From: Allomuricauda sp.
Lineage (GTDB): Bacteria > Bacteroidota > Bacteroidia > Flavobacteriales > Flavobacteriaceae
Length of the DNA: 64,000 nt
Assembly: GCF_013911645.1 (NCBI RefSeq)
Contig: NZ_JACESV010000001.1
Span: 124,001 to 188,000, forward strand
Direction: 5' to 3'
In this document: positions 1-8,454 of the stretch, piece by piece
How the letters are laid out: the number at the start of each line of letters is the position of its first letter
How positions within the stretch are numbered: the first letter of the stretch is position 1
Notes under the pieces: generated by a model
Told to the model about the DNA's origin: nothing
Seen by the model: the letters and a program-made list of their open reading frames with translations, nothing else
The model's database searches: none
Made by a program: the position numbers and the translations under genes

Positions 1-732
1 CGTGCCCATTCGGCCATGGCCGAGATAGAAAAGGGCATGGTGGACTGGAAATCGGTTTTTGAAGGGGTGGAATGGTTCCACTGGACAGGGATTACCCCTG
101 CCATTTCCCAGGGAGCTGCGGATGCATGTTTGGAGGCCGTAAAAGTGGCCAGTGATATGGGAGTGACCATATCCACAGATCTGAATTACCGTGCTAAGCT
201 TTGGAAGTATTGTGATGAAGCCAAACGCGAGGAAATCATGTCCGAGCTAACTTCTTATTGCGATATTGTCCTCGGCAACGAGGAAGATGCGGAAAAACAC
301 TTCGGCATCAAGCCGGAGGGATTGGATATCACCACCCAGGGAGAGCATGTAAAGGCAGAAGCATTTTTATCGGTTTGCGAGCAAATGATGAAACGTTTTC
401 CAAGGGCCAAAAAAGTAATTACAACTTTACGAGGTTCGCTTTCGGCCTCCCACAACACATGGGCCGGGGTATTATATGATGGCAAGACCCTGTACAAGTC
501 TCCGGAATACCAGATCACACACATTGTTGACCGTGTCGGTGGAGGGGATTCCTTTATGGGCGGATTGATCTACGGATTGCTCAAATACCCGGAGGATGAC
601 CAAAATGCTCTGAACTTTGCCGTTGCCGCATCATGTTTGAAGCATACCATAAAAGGAGATGCGAACTTGGCAACAGTGGCCGAAGTAGAGAAATTGATGG
701 GTGGGGATGCATCCGGTAGGGTGGCCAGATAG
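1..732 (+). CDS. kdgK: 2-keto-3-deoxygluconate kinase, PfkB family (5' end outside window)
   Basis: This enzyme phosphorylates KDG to KDPG with ATP, feeding the aldolase encoded at 1971. The frame is open to the first base (RAHSAMAEIEK precedes the first internal Met at 16), and alignment to the paralogue at 2708 shows that about 100 N-terminal residues lie outside the window. Visible PfkB features are the WFHWTGITPAIS block, the NEEDAE Mg-binding motif, and the anion-hole/catalytic motif GGGDSFMGGLIYG near the C-terminus, which has Gly where GAGD is usual. The stop lies 8 bp before the next gene, so the two are probably co-transcribed. The kinase family is certain; KDG as substrate is inferred from the aldolase neighbour and the similarity to KdgK. 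Confidence 0.9.
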   Translation, partial: RAHSAMAEIEKGMVDWKSVFEGVEWFHWTGITPAISQGAADACLEAVKVASDMGVTISTDLNYRAKLWKYCDEAKREEIMSELTSYCDIVLGNEEDAEKHFGIKPEGLDITTQGEHVKAEAFLSVCEQMMKRFPRAKKVITTLRGSLSASHNTWAGVLYDGKTLYKSPEYQITHIVDRVGGGDSFMGGLIYGLLKYPEDDQNALNFAVAASCLKHTIKGDANLATVAEVEKLMGGDASGRVAR

Positions 733-740
733 ATACTGAA

Positions 741-1964
741 ATGGCTCAACAAAAGTCCATATTGATTTTTTGTGGAGGTGGACCGGCGCCAGGAATCAAT
801 GCTGTAATAAGCACTGTTGCCAAGATTTTTTTAAAAGATGGCTATCGGGTTCTTGGTCTACATGAAGGATTCAAGGGCATTTTTTCCGAAAATCCATCTA
901 TCAAGGAATTTGATTTCTCCCATGCCGACCGAATTTTTAGTCGGGGAGGATCTACACTTGTAATGAGCCGGTTCAAGCCAAGTGACGAAAAATTGAACAC
1001 CAATCTTTTTTTGGATAATAATGTAAGATTAATGGTGAACATTGGAGGCGACGATACGGCTTCTACAGCCAATAGGATTACAAATTATCTATCAGAAGAA
1101 AATATAAACATTGCAAACATACACGTACCTAAGACCATTGACAACGACCTGCCATTGCCAGATAGAAATCCAACTTTTGGTTTTCATTCCGCCAAGGATG
1201 AAGGGGTTCGCATAGGAAACACAACCTATGAAGACGCTAGGACCAGTAACAACTGGTTTGTTATGTCCACTATGGGCAGATCGGCAGGTCATTTGGCATT
1301 TGGCATCGCGACCAGTTGCCATTTTCCGATGATGATAATTCCTGAGATGTTCGATAGGACCAAAATCACATTTGATAAAGTGGTCCGATTGATTGTTTCA
1401 TCTATGGTGAAAAGAAAAATAGAGGATATCCATTATGGAGTGGCCTTGGTCAGCGAAGGAGTGTTTCATATTATGCCTGATTCGGAATTAAAAAACTGTG
1501 GTGTCAACTTTACCTATGATGAACATGGCCATCCAGAATTGGGCAACGTGAGCAAATCCCATATTTTCAATGTGCTGGTACAGGAACGATTAAAGGAACT
1601 GGGCATCAAAATTAAAAGCAGGCCGGTTGAGCTGGGTTATGAGTTACGATGCTGTCGGCCCATTGGATTCGACCTCACTTTGTGCACCTTGTTGGGACTT
1701 GGTGTCAAAAAGCTTTTTGATGAGGGATTGAGCGGTTGTATCGTAACGGCAAACTCAAGAGGAGAGGTTTCTCCACTTTTTTTGGATGATTTGCAAGGTG
1801 AAGACGGAAAAATTCCTCCAAGACTTGTGAACATCAACTCTGCATTTGCACAACTCTGCTTTCAGAATTTGAATTATTTAAGTGAACCCGATTATCATCG
1901 TTCCAAGGTATACCTTAAGAATCCAGAAGCGTATGATTTTAATAAAATACTAACAGAAACATAG
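741..1964 (+). CDS. PfkA-family phosphofructokinase-like protein with PPi-type active-site residues
   Basis: A 407-residue member of the 6-phosphofructokinase family (PF00365). The N-terminal phosphate loop reads GGGPAPGIN (12-20), the donor-site loop GGDDT (102-106) and the catalytic loop PKTIDND (130-136). In ATP-dependent PfkA the equivalent residues are Gly in GGDGS and Gly in PGTIDND. Asp and Lys at these two places are the recognised signature of pyrophosphate-dependent enzymes. The MGRSAGHLA sugar-phosphate motif is also present. The gene sits 8 bp after the KDG kinase and 6 bp before KDPG aldolase, so it belongs to a sugar-acid operon where a classical glycolytic kinase is not required. 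It could supply a reversible step toward gluconeogenesis or act on another substrate; this is inference. Confidence 0.85.
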   Translation: MAQQKSILIFCGGGPAPGINAVISTVAKIFLKDGYRVLGLHEGFKGIFSENPSIKEFDFSHADRIFSRGGSTLVMSRFKPSDEKLNTNLFLDNNVRLMVNIGGDDTASTANRITNYLSEENINIANIHVPKTIDNDLPLPDRNPTFGFHSAKDEGVRIGNTTYEDARTSNNWFVMSTMGRSAGHLAFGIATSCHFPMMIIPEMFDRTKITFDKVVRLIVSSMVKRKIEDIHYGVALVSEGVFHIMPDSELKNCGVNFTYDEHGHPELGNVSKSHIFNVLVQERLKELGIKIKSRPVELGYELRCCRPIGFDLTLCTLLGLGVKKLFDEGLSGCIVTANSRGEVSPLFLDDLQGEDGKIPPRLVNINSAFAQLCFQNLNYLSEPDYHRSKVYLKNPEAYDFNKILTET

Positions 1965-1970
1965 TGTACT

Positions 1971-2639
1971 ATGGCAACATATTCAAGAATAGAAGTAGTC
2001 GAAACCATGCAAAAAACGGGAATGGTACCTCTTTTTTACCATCCCGACATTGAGTTGGGCAAAAAGGTGCTCAAGGCATGTTATGACGGAGGGGCACGAT
2101 TGATGGAATTCACCGCAAGGGGCGACTTTGCCTTTGAAGTATTTTCCGAGCTGAACAAATATGCGATCAAAGAGCTTCCGGGGATGATTATGGGAGTGGG
2201 TTCCATCACAGATGGCGCGGCCGCCTCTATGTTCCTGCAGATGGGGGCAAACTTCATTGTTACTCCTTCATTTAGGGAGGATATTGCAAAAGTCTGCAAT
2301 AGGCGTAAAGTATTATGGTCCCCTGGTTGTGGGTCATTGACAGAGATCAATGCGGCAGAGGAACTCGGCTGTGAAGTGGTAAAGCTATTTCCAGGTTCCA
2401 CCTATGGCCCTGGTTTCGTAAAGGCGATCAAGGGTCCGCAACCTTGGACCAGCGTAATGCCAACAGGAGGGGTGAGTACGGAAAAAGATAATTTAAAAGC
2501 TTGGTTTGATGCTGGTGTAACCTGTGTAGGGATGGGTTCAAAACTCATTAGTAAGGAAATATTGGCCAATCAAGATTATAAGGGACTGGAAAATTTGGTA
2601 AGGGAAACCTTGGCCACCATAATCAAGATAAGAAACTAA
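1971..2639 (+). CDS. eda: 2-dehydro-3-deoxyphosphogluconate (KDPG) aldolase
   Basis: A 222-residue class I aldolase that cleaves KDPG to pyruvate and glyceraldehyde 3-phosphate, the last step of KDG catabolism. The active-site Glu is seen in MEFTARGDFAFE, and the Schiff-base Lys in VVKLFPGSTYGPGF, where KLFP is the family equivalent of KFFP. The phosphate-binding glycines are in PTGGVS. Length matches the Eda family. It is 6 bp downstream of the PfkA-like gene and 68 bp upstream of the second kinase gene, in one operon. Confidence 0.93.
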   Translation: MATYSRIEVVETMQKTGMVPLFYHPDIELGKKVLKACYDGGARLMEFTARGDFAFEVFSELNKYAIKELPGMIMGVGSITDGAAASMFLQMGANFIVTPSFREDIAKVCNRRKVLWSPGCGSLTEINAAEELGCEVVKLFPGSTYGPGFVKAIKGPQPWTSVMPTGGVSTEKDNLKAWFDAGVTCVGMGSKLISKEILANQDYKGLENLVRETLATIIKIRN

Positions 2640-2707
2640 CCGATTGAAGAAGGGCCCACATTGACGATAAGAATTTTTACAGAAAACAATTGGTTTACTT
2701 ATAGTAT

Positions 2708-3712
2708 ATGGCTAAGAAGTTGATAACATTCGGGGAGGTAATGATGCGTTTATCGCCTCCCGGATATGAAAAGTTTGCACAAGCTACCACCTTGGATTTA
2801 GTTTACGGAGGAGGAGAGGCCAATGTGGCCATTTCCTGTTCCTATTTGGGTATGAGGGCAGCCCACGTGACCCGTTTTCCCGATAATGCTCTAGGAAAGG
2901 CTGCCACGCAGTTCTTGAGAAAACATTGGTTGAGCACGGAGCATGTTATTTATGGAGACCGTACGATTGGAAAATATTTTCTGGAAAAAGGAGCTGTACA
3001 CCGCTCAAGTGAGGTCATTTATGAACGGGAGGGTTCTGCTTTTTCCTTGATAGAGCCAAAAATGATGGATTGGGAAGAAATTCTCAAAGATGCGGACTGG
3101 TTCCACTGGACCGGAATCACGCCAGCAATTTCCGAAGGTGCTGCCCAGTGCTGTTTGGATGCGATTAAAACAGCGAACAAAATGGGCATCAAAGTTTCAG
3201 GGGACATCAATTCACGAAACAATATGTGGAAATATGGCAAAACCATGCATGAGGTGATGCCCGATTTGGTCAAACATTGCGATATAGTCATTACGAGTGG
3301 TCGAGGAATCCATGAAATGTTTGGTATCGGTTCCCCAAAAGACAAGTTCAGGGTTGCTGCCAAGAACCTAATGGAACGCTTTCCACATATTGAAAAGGTG
3401 GTGGGCAAAAAAAGAAAATCCATCAGTGCTTCCCATCAACAGATAAATGGTAAAATGTGGAACGGTAAGGACTATATCAAAACAAAGACCTTGAATATCA
3501 CCCATGTCATAGATAGGGTAGGAACGGGAGATGCATTTGCCTCTGGCCTCATCTATGGCCTTCTGCATTACAACGAGGACATACAGGCACTGGATTTTGC
3601 ATCGGCGGCATGCGCTTTAAAGCACACCGTTACCGGTGATGTGAACATGGTGTCCCTGGAAAATGTAATTAGTTTAATGGAAGGGGATACCTCAGGATCC
3701 ATAAAGAGGTAA
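2708..3712 (+). CDS. KDG kinase-like PfkB protein with altered nucleotide-site motifs
   Basis: A full-length 334-residue PfkB protein, clearly paralogous to the kinase at 1-732 (shared WFHWTGITPAIS, SASH and C-terminal blocks). The N-terminal sugar-binding part (ITFGEVMMRLSPPG) and the catalytic motif GTGDAFASG with Asp275 are intact. The Mg/phosphate motif NEED of the paralogue is replaced by SGRG (197-200), and the TTLRGS strand-turn is KKRKS here. These losses sit at positions normally conserved in active ribokinase-fold enzymes. It may therefore be a kinase with changed specificity, a regulatory subunit of the first kinase, or a weakly active copy. It lies 33 bp before the transporter gene, inside the operon. 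Confidence 0.85.
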   Translation: MAKKLITFGEVMMRLSPPGYEKFAQATTLDLVYGGGEANVAISCSYLGMRAAHVTRFPDNALGKAATQFLRKHWLSTEHVIYGDRTIGKYFLEKGAVHRSSEVIYEREGSAFSLIEPKMMDWEEILKDADWFHWTGITPAISEGAAQCCLDAIKTANKMGIKVSGDINSRNNMWKYGKTMHEVMPDLVKHCDIVITSGRGIHEMFGIGSPKDKFRVAAKNLMERFPHIEKVVGKKRKSISASHQQINGKMWNGKDYIKTKTLNITHVIDRVGTGDAFASGLIYGLLHYNEDIQALDFASAACALKHTVTGDVNMVSLENVISLMEGDTSGSIKR

Positions 3713-3745
3713 TGCCTTTTCTTCATCTTCAATAAATAACAAACG

Positions 3746-5023
3746 ATGCAAAACACTTCTGGTAAAACATCAATATTAAAGAGGTTATTGAGTCTTGTAC
3801 TCGCTTTTGGACCGGGAATTTTTGCAATTGGTTATACCATCGGCACAGGTAGTGTTACCTCGATGACTGTAGCGGGTAGCACTTATGGTATGCAGTTGTT
3901 ATGGGTCTTGGTTCTCAGTTGTTTGTTTTCCGGTGCTTTGATATATGCCTATGGGCAATATGCCCTGGTCACTGAGGAAACAGGCCTCTATGCTTTTCGA
4001 AAACACTTGAAATGGGGGAAATTGGTGGCCATTCTTGTCCTTGTAGGCATATCTTTTGGCCAATGGAATTCCCTGATGGGCATATTGGGGATATCATCTA
4101 GTATCGTTTTTGAAATTTTGGCTATTTATTTTCCTAGCATCGCTTCTTCGGACTTAAACATGGTCTTCATCATTGCTGCTGTTATCATTGTGGTCATGTA
4201 TGCTCTTCTACTGCAGGGGAAATATACGTTTTTCGAGAAGGTATTGGTCATTTTTGTGACCATTATGGGGTTTTCATTTCTGTTTTCTTTGTTTTTTGTC
4301 CATCCACTGCCCGGGGAAACCTTAAGGGGATTGTTGCCCAGCATCCCAGATGTAAAGGGAGGTAGAATGATGGTGGCCGCTTTTGTCGGCACTACCATGG
4401 CGTCTGCTACCTTTTTATCAAGGCCTTTGTTCGTAAAGGGAAAAGGATGGAACCTGAAAGAAAACGGCCGTCAACAAAAAAAAGATGCCATCATTGCCGC
4501 TTTCTTGGTTTTTATTATCAGTGGAACCATTATGGCAGTTGCTTGTGGTGCACTGTTCCATGACGGGAAATCTGTTGTAACGGTCTTGGATATGGTGGGA
4601 ACCTTGGAACCTGTGGCTGGTAAATTCGCATTGACCCTCTTCTTTTTTGGAACTTTGAGTGCAGGATTGTCCTCCATCTTTCCGTGTTTGTTGATAGCGC
4701 CGATATTATTGGCCGATTATCAGTCTGGTGAATTGGATACCACATCCAAACAATTTAAGGTCATTACTGGGATTGCCTGTCTATTTGCACTTACAGGGCC
4801 TGCCATTGGGGCCGATGCCATAGAGGTTCAGATCTTGTCACAAGTCTTCAATGTATTTGTATTGCCCTTGGTGGTGATTTCCATACTTTTTTTAATAAAT
4901 AAAAAGGTGCTTATGAAGGGATACCGCCCTCATTGGCTGTTGAACTTATTGATAGGCGCAGCTTTTGTCTTTGCCTGCATCATTTCCTATAATGGAATTA
5001 AGGCACTGGTAGATTACTTTTGA
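3746..5023 (+). CDS. Nramp-fold (SLC11-like) membrane transporter, non-canonical substrate
   Basis: A 425-residue protein with about eleven hydrophobic helices and the general Nramp (PF01566) layout. Helix 1 (GPGIFAIGYTIGTGSVTS) has no DPGN motif, and the helix-6 segment (GTTMASATFLSRPLF) has no MPH motif, so the residues that coordinate Mn/Fe in classical Nramp proteins are absent. It ends the KDG operon, 33 bp after the second kinase-like gene. The context suggests import of a uronate or keto-sugar acid, or of another non-metal solute. Fold assignment is fairly sure; the substrate is unknown. Confidence 0.75.
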   Translation: MQNTSGKTSILKRLLSLVLAFGPGIFAIGYTIGTGSVTSMTVAGSTYGMQLLWVLVLSCLFSGALIYAYGQYALVTEETGLYAFRKHLKWGKLVAILVLVGISFGQWNSLMGILGISSSIVFEILAIYFPSIASSDLNMVFIIAAVIIVVMYALLLQGKYTFFEKVLVIFVTIMGFSFLFSLFFVHPLPGETLRGLLPSIPDVKGGRMMVAAFVGTTMASATFLSRPLFVKGKGWNLKENGRQQKKDAIIAAFLVFIISGTIMAVACGALFHDGKSVVTVLDMVGTLEPVAGKFALTLFFFGTLSAGLSSIFPCLLIAPILLADYQSGELDTTSKQFKVITGIACLFALTGPAIGADAIEVQILSQVFNVFVLPLVVISILFLINKKVLMKGYRPHWLLNLLIGAAFVFACIISYNGIKALVDYF

Positions 5024-5538
5024 CAGTTCATATGGTAAGGGATTCCAGGTGTTCATTACTGCTACTGGCGCTTGTAGTGATGTAGACATAGGAAATCAAG
5101 TTTAGTCCATATTTTGTTGAAGATTTAAATTCAGCAACCCCGAAATATCACCAAAACTGGAAATTTAGTTATCCAATATTTAGCTTTAGTAAATTGAAAT
5201 TAAGATTTCTTTGTAGTTTTGAAGGGTTCTCAATTTTATCTGCAGAGTATGGCAATATAGGTTTGGCGTTCACAGCTCAAGGTATGCAGGTTTTATTTGG
5301 AATGATTATCCAGATTTCAAATAATATGGATTTCGTTTTTAAAAAAAATGGTGCTTTTTGAAGAGTTTTGACTATTTTTATTCTCTGAGGATATGTACTT
5401 ATTCTCAATCCATACAAAAATGTGCAATAAGGTGTGCAGGATTTATGATATCAGTGTTAGTTATTGATTAACAACAACATACAATCATATGGATGGTTCA
5501 GTCATGACGACTCTCCGATTGTAGACAATCGAACAAGT
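5024..5538. other. Non-coding gap between the KDG operon and the recombinase gene
   Basis: No convincing gene is seen on either strand. The stretch becomes AT-rich toward its right side. It contains no intact tRNA and no copy of the tRNA-Arg 3' end found at 6910 and 16300, so the left border of the mobile region is not visible here. Confidence 0.5.
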
Positions 5539-6759
5539 TTAGATAGCTTCAATTAACCGTTCATTATAATCATCGAGTATAGTAGTAGGCAACGATTTGA
5601 GATAGATTTGAGTTGTATTCAGCTTACTATGCCCAAGCATAGCTGAAATGGCCTCTAAGGGAATGTTGTGAAGCATGGCTTGCGTAGCAAAGCTATGTCG
5701 GCTAACATAGGTTGTGAGTTTTTGCTCAATTCCACATAGTTCTTGAATTTTTTTTAAACCTCGATTATATCTTTGCCTTTCCCAATTGATCTCACGTTCC
5801 TGCTTAGCGGGATTTTCTCGTTTTATCACAGGAAATATATAATCCTCTTCTTTCTTTCCTTTTAAATAAATACTCAAGATTTCTGTAAGTTGCTCGGATA
5901 TTTTTATGTCATATAGTTTCCCCGTTTTCTTTCTACGAAATTTAATACGGCCGTTGACAATATTACTCACTTGGAGGTAGGCCATATCCGTAAAGTTCAT
6001 TCCATAGAGAAAAAAGGAGCAAATAAAATAATTTCGATATCTAAACAGAGCTTGGTCCTCCGGAATCTCCAGTTCGATAATCTTTCTGATTTCTTCGATT
6101 TCTAAGGCCCGTTTTTCAGTTGGAATTTGTCTTATGGTATAGTTTGTGAAAGGATAAGCTTCCTTTTCAATTAATCCCGCCTTTATACCTTTGTTGAAGA
6201 GTGCCCGAAGCCCACGTAGATAAGTAGATAAACCGTTCCAACTATTTCCTTTGGCCAAATGATGTTTTTCAAAGCGTTTAATGAAAGAGTAATTCACTTC
6301 ATTGAACTTAAGATCTTTGCCCTTGTTGAATGTCTTTAGGACAGATAATATACCTTTATAATGCCGAGCTGTCCCATACCTATGAGCTGCCTTTAAATCT
6401 TCAACCACAGAGTTTCCAAATTCAAAAAAAGACTCATAGGTACTATTTCTCGTAATTCTTTTTTTGACTTCCACAATTGATAAATAGTTCAATTTGCCTT
6501 GGTCAGAAAGCTTGTTTAGAATATCATTTGCACGAGCTTCTTCCTTTAATAAAAGTGTATTTAATCTGGCAATGGATTCTGTGCGGGTGTAGTTTCTTTT
6601 AATGGAACATTTTTGATGATCCCAAAATATTTCGGATATTGAAAACCCGGTTGCGATGGATGTTGTTTTACGCAGATGGGTAAGGCGAAAAATGATAGGG
6701 TAGGAGCCATCTTTTTTAGCTCTTCTGGTGTCCAATAAAAGGGTCAAATACGTTCTCAT
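5539..6759 (-). CDS. Tyrosine recombinase/integrase, Bacteroidota type
   Basis: A 406-residue site-specific recombinase: N-terminal arm-DNA-binding domain (about 1-90), SAM-like core-binding domain (about 100-200) and C-terminal catalytic domain. The second catalytic block is complete: HSFATQAM preceded by Arg, then LGHSKLNTTQIYLK with the nucleophilic Tyr. The first catalytic Arg, normally in TGLR, is replaced in the segment FLYGMNFTDM, as in several Bacteroides integrases. I chose the start MRTYLTLLLDTRR at 6759 because family members begin there; the frame extends 11 codons further to 6792. The gene points away from the tRNA-Arg remnant at 6910, which is the usual place for an integrase next to its att site. 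Confidence 0.88.
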   Translation of the reverse strand: MRTYLTLLLDTRRAKKDGSYPIIFRLTHLRKTTSIATGFSISEIFWDHQKCSIKRNYTRTESIARLNTLLLKEEARANDILNKLSDQGKLNYLSIVEVKKRITRNSTYESFFEFGNSVVEDLKAAHRYGTARHYKGILSVLKTFNKGKDLKFNEVNYSFIKRFEKHHLAKGNSWNGLSTYLRGLRALFNKGIKAGLIEKEAYPFTNYTIRQIPTEKRALEIEEIRKIIELEIPEDQALFRYRNYFICSFFLYGMNFTDMAYLQVSNIVNGRIKFRRKKTGKLYDIKISEQLTEILSIYLKGKKEEDYIFPVIKRENPAKQEREINWERQRYNRGLKKIQELCGIEQKLTTYVSRHSFATQAMLHNIPLEAISAMLGHSKLNTTQIYLKSLPTTILDDYNERLIEAI

Positions 6760-6909
6760 TAACTTCAAGTTAGCAAAAAAATTTGCAAACAATTTGCAAA
6801 CAAAAGGTCGTATTCATTTGATATCAATTGGTGTCAAAATAAACGTAACAAACTGAAAAACAATAAAATAAATGTATTTCTGGCTTTTGAAGAATTGGCC
6901 TTAAAGCGG

Positions 6910-6952
6910 CTTCTAAGCAGACGGTCGAAGGTTCGAATCCTTCCGCGATCAC
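6910..6952 (+). pseudogene. 3' half of tRNA-Arg(UCU), attachment-site remnant
   Basis: The stretch has canonical tRNA geometry from the anticodon loop onward: loop CTTCTAA (anticodon TCT), five-base 3' anticodon strand, five-base variable loop, T-stem GAAGG/CCTTC around TTCGAAT, acceptor 3' strand CGCGATC and discriminator A. The sequence to its left does not pair with the anticodon 3' strand, and no 5' half exists, so the gene is truncated. It lies between two divergent recombinase genes and is followed by a hairpin terminator. A related copy lies at 16300. Confidence 0.8.
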
Positions 6953-6973
6953 TTTAAGAGTTCAAATAAATAC

Positions 6974-7008
6974 AAAGCCTTGCATATCTTATTGATTTGC
7001 AAGGCTTT
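6974..7008 (+). terminator. Hairpin downstream of the tRNA-Arg remnant
   Basis: Perfect 11-bp arms (AAAGCCTTGCA and TGCAAGGCTTT) surround a 13-base loop, only 21 bases after the tRNA 3' end. The placement matches an original tRNA terminator. A comparable hairpin follows the right-hand remnant. Confidence 0.6.
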
Positions 7009-7058
7009 AATGTTTTGGGAGCCCCATTTGAATTAGTTTGAAATGGTATGTTTTGGTT

Positions 7059-7103
7059 TGTAATTCGGTTAGTAAATTTTTTTCTTCAAAGTGTTAACCG
7101 AAT
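7059..7103. repeat. Inner left repeat with inverted arms, possible recombinase binding site
   Basis: The 15-mer TGTAATTCGGTTAGT (7059-7073) is repeated exactly at 16234-16248. Its core ATTCGGTTA also forms an inverted pair with TAACCGAAT at 7095-7103. Direct repetition at both ends of the element plus a local dyad is what core or arm sites of a tyrosine recombinase look like; assignment to this integrase is inference. Confidence 0.45.
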
Positions 7104-7182
7104 AAGCGTGTATTTAACTATATTACAATCACTTAGTATTTGACTTTCGTAGGTAATTATCGTTCAATTTAACACAAAACCT

Positions 7183-8454
7183 ATGAGAACCCGGACAACA
7201 TTTTCAATCAGTTTCTGGATAAGTACTTCCCGAAGAAATGACGGCAACGCAAAGATTTATGCCCGAATCACCGTTGATTCGCAAAGGGCAAACATGAGTT
7301 TAAAGTATACTATCCCGAAAGAGATCTGGGACAGTAAGGGGTCGAAGGTTCTGGGGCGAACAAAAGAAGCTCAGGAAATCAATACTTATCTGACGGAAGT
7401 TGAAACAGAACTTTTTCAATGCTATCGTGAACTTCGGTCTAGAACGTCCCGTATCACTCCACAGATGGTCAAAGCGCACTATTTTGGAGAAGATATGAGT
7501 GAAGTTACCTTAAAGAGTTTGTTTGAGTATCACAACACACACAATGTACATAGTCTTTGCAAGGCTACTCTTAGTCATTACAAGACATGTCAGAAGTACC
7601 TGTTGAAGTATATCAAACAACAATATAAATGTGATAATTACAGATTATCCCAGCTTAATCACCAATTTATAGTCGGATTTGAAACATATTTACGCAAACT
7701 ACATCCCATAAATCATCACGCTAACCTTTCAAACAATGGTGCAATGAAGCATATTCAACGTCTACGAAAAATGATTAGAATAGCCGTTGATAATGAATGG
7801 TTAGATAAAGACCCATTTCAAAAGTTTAAAATTAGAATGGAAAGAAAGGAAAGGGAGTTTTTGAACTTACCTGAACTTAAGAAAATTCAAGAATATCACA
7901 CAGGGATTGAACGGTTACGTATAGTAAAAGACTTGTTTGTTTTTAGTTGCTATACTGGTATTTCTTATTGTGATATAATGGGTCTTAGCGAAGATAACCT
8001 TGTACTTGGCATTGATGGAAAATATTGGATAAGCAAAAAAAGGATGAAAACGAAGAATAGTTTTAAGCTTCCATTGGTTGGTCCAGCATTATCTATTATT
8101 AAACGATACCAATATCATCCTAAACGAGAACCTGAAAAACTATTCCCTAGAATCTCCAATCAAAAATTGAACAGTTATTTAAAGGAAATCGCGGATGCAT
8201 GTGACATTCCAAAAAATGTTACTTTCCATATGGCAAGGCACACTTTTGCAACTACGATTACTTTGAGTAATGGGGTTCCCATAGAGACGGTTTCCAAAAT
8301 ATTAGGACATACAAAATTGGCCACTACCCAAGTTTATGCAAGAGTTTTGGATAAGAAAATAAGTGAAGATATGAGTGGTCTAGAAACGATTCTGGATTCG
8401 AAATTTTCAGATTCAAATGACAATATGGAAAAGTTTGGAAATCTTGACTTTTGA
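7183..8454 (+). CDS. Tyrosine recombinase/integrase of the 9.4-kb element
   Basis: A 423-residue recombinase with an arm-binding domain (about 1-100), a SAM-like domain (about 105-210) and a catalytic domain. It carries Lys in KRMKTKNSFKLPL, HMARHTFATT, LGHTKLATTQVYARV with the nucleophile Tyr, and TGISYCDI where the first catalytic Arg is Ser, as in IntDOT-type enzymes of Bacteroidota. It is only distantly similar to the recombinase at 5539-6759, so the two are not recent duplicates. It is the first gene inside the left att remnant, oriented into the element, and the likely enzyme for its integration. Confidence 0.9.
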   Translation: MRTRTTFSISFWISTSRRNDGNAKIYARITVDSQRANMSLKYTIPKEIWDSKGSKVLGRTKEAQEINTYLTEVETELFQCYRELRSRTSRITPQMVKAHYFGEDMSEVTLKSLFEYHNTHNVHSLCKATLSHYKTCQKYLLKYIKQQYKCDNYRLSQLNHQFIVGFETYLRKLHPINHHANLSNNGAMKHIQRLRKMIRIAVDNEWLDKDPFQKFKIRMERKEREFLNLPELKKIQEYHTGIERLRIVKDLFVFSCYTGISYCDIMGLSEDNLVLGIDGKYWISKKRMKTKNSFKLPLVGPALSIIKRYQYHPKREPEKLFPRISNQKLNSYLKEIADACDIPKNVTFHMARHTFATTITLSNGVPIETVSKILGHTKLATTQVYARVLDKKISEDMSGLETILDSKFSDSNDNMEKFGNLDF

